Assembly (NCBI GenBank): GCA_016183435.1
Contig: JACPEQ010000046.1
Location: forward strand, 1-35,306
Length of the DNA: 35,306 bases
Reading direction: 5' to 3'
Origin: Chloroflexota bacterium
GTDB lineage: Bacteria > Chloroflexota > Limnocylindria > P2-11E
Below the pieces are notes generated by a model. That model had not been told where the DNA came from, ran no database searches, and saw only the letters and a program-made list of their open reading frames with translations. How positions within the stretch are numbered: position 1 is the stretch's first letter; each line of letters starts with the position of its first letter. The position numbers and the translations under genes were made by a program. Positions 30,060 to 35,306 of the stretch are shown one piece after another.

Positions 30060-31409
30060 ATGACGATCTCCCCGCCGCAGCAGGGGATAGCGGTCGGCCC
30101 GGCGCAGCCGGCCGGGATGCCCGGCATCCCCCTGCCGCCGGAGCCTCAGACGGTCGAGCAGACCGGCCTGCAGCTCGGCTTCCTCGCGGATCTCGCTCTG
30201 AAGACGCTCTACCTGCGCGGTCAGATGACGCTCGGCGAGATCGCGACCGCGCTCGGCCTCCCGATCACCAACGTCACAGAGAAGGTCATGGACTTCCTCA
30301 AGACGGAACGCCTGGTGGAGATCCGAGGCGGCTCCGGCCTGTCTGCGGCGACGTACCAGTTCGTCATCGTCGAGAAGGGCGCCGAGAAGGCGCAGGAAGC
30401 GCTCGCGCGCAGCCAGTACGTCGGCCGCGCGCCCGTCCCGCTCGCGACGTACGTCGCGGCGGTGCAACGCCAGAGCATCGCGAACGTCACCGTCACGCAG
30501 GAGGACATCGTCCGCGCGTTCTCGCATCTCGTGATCCCGCGCGAGACGCTCACGCAGCTCGGGCCCGCGATCAACTCCGGGAAGTCCATCTTCCTGTTCG
30601 GGCCACCCGGCAACGGGAAGACGACGATCGCCGAGGTCATGGTGGGCCTGCTGCGCGGCGAGGTCGTGCTGCCGTTCGCCGTCGAGATCGACGGGCAGGT
30701 CATCAAGGTGTTCGACCAGGTCTATCACCGCGTCGCCGTGGACATGGCGGTCCAGGAGCGCGCCCGCTTCGATCACCGTTGGCTCGTCTCGAAGCGGCCC
30801 ATCGTGATGACCGGCGGCGAGCTCACCCTCGAGACGCTCGACCTCATCTACGACGAGACCTCGAAGATGTACGAGGCGCCGTTCCAGATGAAGGCGAACG
30901 GCGGGATCTTCATGGTCGACGACTTCGGCCGCCAGCGCGTCTCGCCGCGCGACCTGTTGAACCGCTGGATCGTCCCGCTCGAGAAACGCGTCGACTACCT
31001 GACGCTGCACACCGGAAAGAAGATCGAGATCCCGTTCGACATGCTCATCGTCTTCTCGACGAACCTCGATCCGGCCGACCTCGTCGACGAGGCCTTCCTG
31101 CGGCGGATCCGCTACAAGATCGGCATCACCTCGCCAACGGTCGATCAGTACGAGGAGATCATGAAGCGCCTCTGCGCGCGCAAGCAGATCGAGTACCGCG
31201 CCGAGGCGCTGTCGCAGATCCTCGCGTTCTACCGCAAGAAGGGGCTCCAGCTGCGCTCGTGCCACCCCCGCGACATCCTCGACCAGATCATCGACACCGC
31301 GCGCTTCCTCCAGAAGCGGCCGGCGCTCGATCCGGACCTCGTCGACATGGCGTGCGAGTCGTACTTCGTCTCACTGAACGCGGAGGGCGTGCCAGCCTCG
31401 CACACCTGA
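30060..31409 (+). CDS. AAA+ ATPase with N-terminal winged-helix-like domain
   Basis: Helix-turn-helix-like MTLGEIATALGLPITNVTEKVMDFLKTERLVEI, Walker A FGPPGNGKTTIAE, Walker B GGIFMVDDFGR, sensor VFSTNLDP, Arg finger DEAFLRRIRYKI. Confidence 0.85.
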   Translation: MTISPPQQGIAVGPAQPAGMPGIPLPPEPQTVEQTGLQLGFLADLALKTLYLRGQMTLGEIATALGLPITNVTEKVMDFLKTERLVEIRGGSGLSAATYQFVIVEKGAEKAQEALARSQYVGRAPVPLATYVAAVQRQSIANVTVTQEDIVRAFSHLVIPRETLTQLGPAINSGKSIFLFGPPGNGKTTIAEVMVGLLRGEVVLPFAVEIDGQVIKVFDQVYHRVAVDMAVQERARFDHRWLVSKRPIVMTGGELTLETLDLIYDETSKMYEAPFQMKANGGIFMVDDFGRQRVSPRDLLNRWIVPLEKRVDYLTLHTGKKIEIPFDMLIVFSTNLDPADLVDEAFLRRIRYKIGITSPTVDQYEEIMKRLCARKQIEYRAEALSQILAFYRKKGLQLRSCHPRDILDQIIDTARFLQKRPALDPDLVDMACESYFVSLNAEGVPASHT

Positions 31410-31422
31410 CCGGCGAAGCCGG
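31410..31422 (+). terminator. Weak terminator-like hairpin
   Basis: CCGGC-GAA-GCCGG followed by CTCTTCTCTC. Confidence 0.35.
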
Positions 31423-31480
31423 CTCTTCTCTCGCAGCGGGCGCCCGCCCCTTTCCACCCCCCGGGTCGGCATCGCGTCGG

Positions 31481-32617
31481 TCAGCTCGACGGTGGCCAGG
31501 GCTGACCGAGGGCGCGCACGCGGTTCGCGATGGCCGGATGGCTGTAGAACCAGATCTGTTCCCAGCGCGGTGGCTCCGGGTCGACGAGGTTCTGGTCGGC
31601 AAGCCGCACGAGCGCGCGGGCCATCGACTCGCGTGAGGTGTGCCGCGCGCCGAACGAGTCGGCTGCGGACTCGCGCCAGCGCGTGAACGCCATGAGCCCC
31701 GGACGGCCGAGGAGGCCGATGACGCTGAGCGCCGCGGCCACCAGCGGATAGGACGCCGGGTCCGCGGCACCGTGCACCAGACCCTGCGACGTCACGGCAT
31801 CGACGAGCAGGCGCGTGAGGATCAGGGCGGCGCTGCCCGCGACCGCGAAGGCGACGACATAGCGCGGCGGGTCCCCGCTGACGTCATGCCCGACCTCATG
31901 CGCGACCACGGACTCGACCTCGTCCATCGGGAAGCTGGCGAGGAGCGTGTCGCCCAGCGCGATGCGCTTCGTCGGTCCGAGGCCGATGACCGCCGCGTTC
32001 GCCGCCGTCGTCTTGGCGCCGAGCCCCCAGCGGTACACGCCCGAGACGCGGACGCCCGCACGCTCGGCGACGGCGCGGACGCGCTCCGTCACCGCTTGGT
32101 CCGTGAGCGGCTCGAACCGGAAGAACAGCCACGTCAGCGCCGGACCGAGCAGCGTGCTGACGATCGCGAGGACGCCCGCGCCCGCGATGGTCCACAGCCA
32201 CCAGTCCGGACGCGGAAGGACGGCGTACCACGCCGTGAGCGGGATCCCGAGAAGGATGAGCGTGAGCACGAGCGTCTTGAGGCTGTCCGTGAAGGCGCCC
32301 GCGAGCGGCTGGACCACCAGCCCCTCGCGCCGGCCCCGCCGCCATGACAGGTACGAGAAGGGCAGGCGGACCACCCAGCCGATCACGGTGAACAGCGAGA
32401 TCACGAGGAAGATCGGCGCGGCGTCGATCGGCCTCGCGAACGGGAGCTCCATCGGGTTCGTCATGTATCGGGCGAAGACGCCGATCTCGAGGACGTGCAG
32501 CGCGACCAGCACGAGGACGCCGGTCGCGGTCGATGCGAGGCCGGTCCAGAGGCTGAACTTCCGGTACGCACGCGCGCGGCGCAGACGGTCGGGGTCGAGG
32601 CGCGGTGCGGCCATCAT
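31481..32617 (-). CDS. M48-family zinc metalloprotease (CAAX/HtpX-like), multi-TM
   Basis: ESVVAHEVGHDVSGD (HExxH) and SADSFGARH third-ligand region; several TM segments; ATG overlaps the upstream TGA. Confidence 0.9.
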   Translation of the reverse strand: MMAAPRLDPDRLRRARAYRKFSLWTGLASTATGVLVLVALHVLEIGVFARYMTNPMELPFARPIDAAPIFLVISLFTVIGWVVRLPFSYLSWRRGRREGLVVQPLAGAFTDSLKTLVLTLILLGIPLTAWYAVLPRPDWWLWTIAGAGVLAIVSTLLGPALTWLFFRFEPLTDQAVTERVRAVAERAGVRVSGVYRWGLGAKTTAANAAVIGLGPTKRIALGDTLLASFPMDEVESVVAHEVGHDVSGDPPRYVVAFAVAGSAALILTRLLVDAVTSQGLVHGAADPASYPLVAAALSVIGLLGRPGLMAFTRWRESAADSFGARHTSRESMARALVRLADQNLVDPEPPRWEQIWFYSHPAIANRVRALGQPWPPSS

Positions 32618-34188
32618 GCGAGACGCACCGCGAGCGCCGACAGCGCGACGAGGACGGCGACGGCCGTGAGCCACCGGAGCGCCGTCTCCGGCGCATCGAT
32701 GAGCCGCTCGCGGTCGATCGCGACCCGCCCGCCGTCCGCCATGCGCATTTCGCCGGTCACGCTCTCGGTCCGGCGCCGCAGCGTCCGCACCCACGTGCTC
32801 AGCACGCGCTGCGCGTAGCTGAGCGCGACCGCGTACGCCGCGCCGCCGAGCGCGGCGACCGTGACCGAGCCCCCGCTCGCGTACGCCCCCGTGAGGACCG
32901 GGAACACGCCCCAGCCAAGGGCGAACCAGAGGTCGCTGTGCAGCCGGCCGCGCGCGAGCTCGAGCGGATAGCCCAGCGCGAGCGCGATCCCCGCCGCGAC
33001 GAACGCGAGCAGGCCGGGACCGATGAGGCCCGTCGCGGCGATCCCGAGGCCGACGGCGCCGCCGAGCCCGAAGACCGCGAGCGCCGTGAGGACCCGGTCC
33101 GGGATGCGCGTGCGAAGCGGGCGCCCGTTCATCTCGTCGAGCGCGTGGACGCCCACGCCGAGCGCCAGGAAGAACGCGAGCAGCGTGCCGACGAGACGGT
33201 CGATCCGGACGTCGCTCGCGAGCGCCGCGCCGAGGACGACGTAGCTCAGATGCCAGAGCGTGTACGGCGGGTGCAGGAGCGTGACATAGTCGCGCCAACC
33301 TCCCGAGCTCAGCGCGTAGAAGGCGGGAGTCGGATGCTCGGACGGGCGACGTTGCCTCGGGTCGCGGCCAGGAGGCGTTTCGGAAGCCTCCGCACCTACC
33401 GATCCCTTCGAGTCCGATCCACTGATCCGCTGCTGCGCTTCACGGACCTCTACGCTCCCTCGCCAGAGAGGCGGCTCCCCTCGACCTCGCCCGTCCTCGC
33501 CTCCGACGGCTGCGCCATCACCTAACTCAGCCGAGACGACGACCGCTGCGCCCGATCCAAGTCGATCGGTGGTCACGTTCACAAGGCCGACCTCGCGCCA
33601 GATCCTCTCCATGTCATGTCGGTCGTAGAAGCGGTCGATCGACGGGCCCAGGAACGCTCCGACCGCGCGCCAGTCACGCGACACGAGGGTGCCGAGGACC
33701 GGCAAGGCGATCCGCGTGTAGAGCCACCACCCCAGCCGGAGCACGGGCGAGCGCGGGCGCGCGAACTCGAGCATCACGATGCGGCCGCCCGGGCGAACGA
33801 CGCGCGCGAGCTCGCGCAGCGTCGCGACCGGATCCTCGACGTAGCGGAGGAGGTACGTGAACGTGAGGCCGTCGAAGCGGCCGTCGGGGAAGGGGAGCCG
33901 CTCCGCCCGTCCCTGCACGTATCGGACGCCGTCCGCGCGGTCCGCCGCCGCGAGCATCCCGTGCGAGAGATCGACGCCGACGACGCGACAGCCCGCCGAC
34001 CGGCGCAGCTCGCGCGCGACGAGCCCCGTGCCGGTCGCGACGTCGAGGTAGAGGTCGCCGTCGCGCGGCGCGGCGCGCTCGATGAGGCGCCGTCGCCAGC
34101 CGCGCTCGAGGCCCAGGCTGAGGAGCGCACCCGCGCGCTCGTAGGTCGTGCCAAGCGGAGCGAAGAGGTGCCCAGGGTCGACCGTCAT
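32614..34188 (-). CDS. Fusion: UbiE/MenG-like SAM methyltransferase + UbiA-like membrane domain
   Basis: N-terminal YLDVATGTGLVARELRR, VVGVDLSHGMLAAADR, VRPGGRIVMLEFARP; about 60-aa low-complexity linker; C-terminal multi-TM region with ALDEMNGRPLRTRIPDRVL resembling UbiA prenyltransferases; single uninterrupted ORF. Confidence 0.75.
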   Translation of the reverse strand: MTVDPGHLFAPLGTTYERAGALLSLGLERGWRRRLIERAAPRDGDLYLDVATGTGLVARELRRSAGCRVVGVDLSHGMLAAADRADGVRYVQGRAERLPFPDGRFDGLTFTYLLRYVEDPVATLRELARVVRPGGRIVMLEFARPRSPVLRLGWWLYTRIALPVLGTLVSRDWRAVGAFLGPSIDRFYDRHDMERIWREVGLVNVTTDRLGSGAAVVVSAELGDGAAVGGEDGRGRGEPPLWRGSVEVREAQQRISGSDSKGSVGAEASETPPGRDPRQRRPSEHPTPAFYALSSGGWRDYVTLLHPPYTLWHLSYVVLGAALASDVRIDRLVGTLLAFFLALGVGVHALDEMNGRPLRTRIPDRVLTALAVFGLGGAVGLGIAATGLIGPGLLAFVAAGIALALGYPLELARGRLHSDLWFALGWGVFPVLTGAYASGGSVTVAALGGAAYAVALSYAQRVLSTWVRTLRRRTESVTGEMRMADGGRVAIDRERLIDAPETALRWLTAVAVLVALSALAVRLA

Positions 34189-34228
34189 CGCCGTGCGCGG
34201 ATGGTACGAGCGGAGTGCGGCCGCCGGA

Positions 34229-35152
34229 TCAGGCCGCGGGACGCAGCGCTCTGCGCACCTGCCACGTGTCGGCGTTCGGCGCGACGAAGAGCAAGAGCAT
34301 GATCCCATAGAGGGGGAGGTGGCCGAGGAGCTCCGGCCAGCCGAACACGAAGAGCGTCATCGTGAAGATGGCCGCTCCCGCCGCCATCACCGGGCGCGTG
34401 ATCTGCCCCGACACGATCACCAGGCCGATGGTCAGCTCGATCGCGCCCGCCAGCCAGATGAACGCCTCGTCGGGGAGACCGACCGGACGGTTGAGCGCGA
34501 TCTGCGGGTAGCGCTCGAGCAGCGACTTCGCCAGCGGCTCGTTCAGCAGCTTCTCGGTGAGCGCGGTGAACGCGATCCCGAACCCCATGAGGATCCGCAG
34601 GAAGCTCAGCGCGGCATCGGGGACGAGCTCCCCCCGGATGGGCGGCTTCACGCCGCGCAGGCGATCGAACGAGAGCGGTCCACGGCCGATGAGGAAGAGG
34701 AAGATCGCGATCCCGAGGAGCGGGACCTGCTCGAGGATGCTCTCGAAGGTGAACGGCTCCATGGCGACGACGCCGAGCACCGCGAGCACGACCGCGCCCG
34801 CGCGCGTCGCCAGGCCGAGGAGGATCGAGACGCCCGCGATCGCCTCCATGACGAGGATCACGCCGCCGATGGCGCCCTTGTCCTCGACGTGCAGGCTCGG
34901 CACGAAGAGCAGCCCCGCGAACGCGGCGACGACGAGCGCCACGCCGGTGTGCAGCCCGAGCGCGAGCGGGCCGTATCGGGCGAACCGCTCGAAGGCGCGC
35001 GCCGCGGAGGGCTCGGGGACGTTGTGCTGGATCCAGTAGGCGACGCCGACCGCGGCCACGGCCAGGCCGAACGCGAGCGCGACGGGCCAGCTGAGCAGCC
35101 GCTCGTACTGCGTCGGGAACGGGTCCGTGAACCACTTCACGTGCTCGAGCAC
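34229..35152 (-). CDS. DoxX-like membrane protein
   Basis: GTG 35152; LSFLRILMGFGIAFTALTEKLLNEPLA, IELTIGLVIVSGQITRPVMAAGAAIFTMTLFVFGW; multiple TM segments. Confidence 0.75.
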   Translation of the reverse strand: MLEHVKWFTDPFPTQYERLLSWPVALAFGLAVAAVGVAYWIQHNVPEPSAARAFERFARYGPLALGLHTGVALVVAAFAGLLFVPSLHVEDKGAIGGVILVMEAIAGVSILLGLATRAGAVVLAVLGVVAMEPFTFESILEQVPLLGIAIFLFLIGRGPLSFDRLRGVKPPIRGELVPDAALSFLRILMGFGIAFTALTEKLLNEPLAKSLLERYPQIALNRPVGLPDEAFIWLAGAIELTIGLVIVSGQITRPVMAAGAAIFTMTLFVFGWPELLGHLPLYGIMLLLFVAPNADTWQVRRALRPAA

Positions 35153-35159
35153 GACGGCC

Positions 35160-35306
35160 TCAGATCCTCGGGACGATCCCCAGCTGCTGCATCTGACCGA
35201 GCATGTCGTACGACGCGTGGATCTCGACGACCTTGCCATCCACGACGCGGAACGTGTCGATGCCTCGCACGCTGAACCGTTCTCCGTTGGGGAGCAGACC
35301 CATGAG
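35160..35306 (-). CDS. Ester cyclase / SnoaL-like protein, C-terminal fragment (5' end outside window)
   Basis: LMGLLPNGERFSVRGIDTFRVVDGKVVEIHASYDMLGQMQQLGIVPRI*, typical SnoaL-like C-terminus. Confidence 0.75.
   Translation of the reverse strand, partial: LMGLLPNGERFSVRGIDTFRVVDGKVVEIHASYDMLGQMQQLGIVPRI

Noticed and set aside
35139-35154. CGTGCTCGAGCACG palindrome at the DoxX start, similar to the core of the 9292-9319 palindrome
   Set aside because: Short, encodes VLEHV at the protein start, and likely coincidental.

Overview
This is a GC-rich bacterial chromosomal window. Gene content suggests a Chloroflexota-like actinobacterial-grade lineage, but that is only inference. It is densely coded, with about 30 genes and no rRNA, tRNA, CRISPR or transposase genes seen. 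From left to right: (i) an esterase tail, a RimK-like ATP-grasp, a circularly permuted ATP-grasp and a GCS2/YbdK carboxylate-amine ligase, which together form a candidate small-molecule peptide-ligation operon; (ii) an M28 peptidase, MetRS (with unusual signature motifs), TatD, two lipoproteins, an HD protein, a GNAT and a PaaA/BoxB-like diiron protein; (iii) YbaK, archease, RtcB, a GerW/YtfJ-like protein and an enolase-superfamily enzyme; (iv) a CIRCE-controlled groES-groEL operon; (v) a P-loop kinase-like protein and an ECF sigma/anti-sigma pair; (vi) UvrD/PcrA, a dienelactone-hydrolase-like lipoprotein and LigA; (vii) an NMT1/SsuABC-type ABC transporter, a wHTH-AAA+ ATPase, an M48 protease, a methyltransferase::UbiA-like fusion, a DoxX protein and an ester-cyclase tail. 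The best candidates for something undescribed are: a dispersed non-coding element present in the two largest gene-free gaps (about 12.0-12.3 kb and 21.5-22.0 kb), which carries iterated TTGAT-N5/6-TCTC boxes, a shared CAGACCCCTCGGGTC block and DnaA-box-like TTATCCACG sites; the three-amidoligase cluster; the methyltransferase-UbiA fusion; and a leaderless promoter overlapped by a FadR/GntR-like operator.
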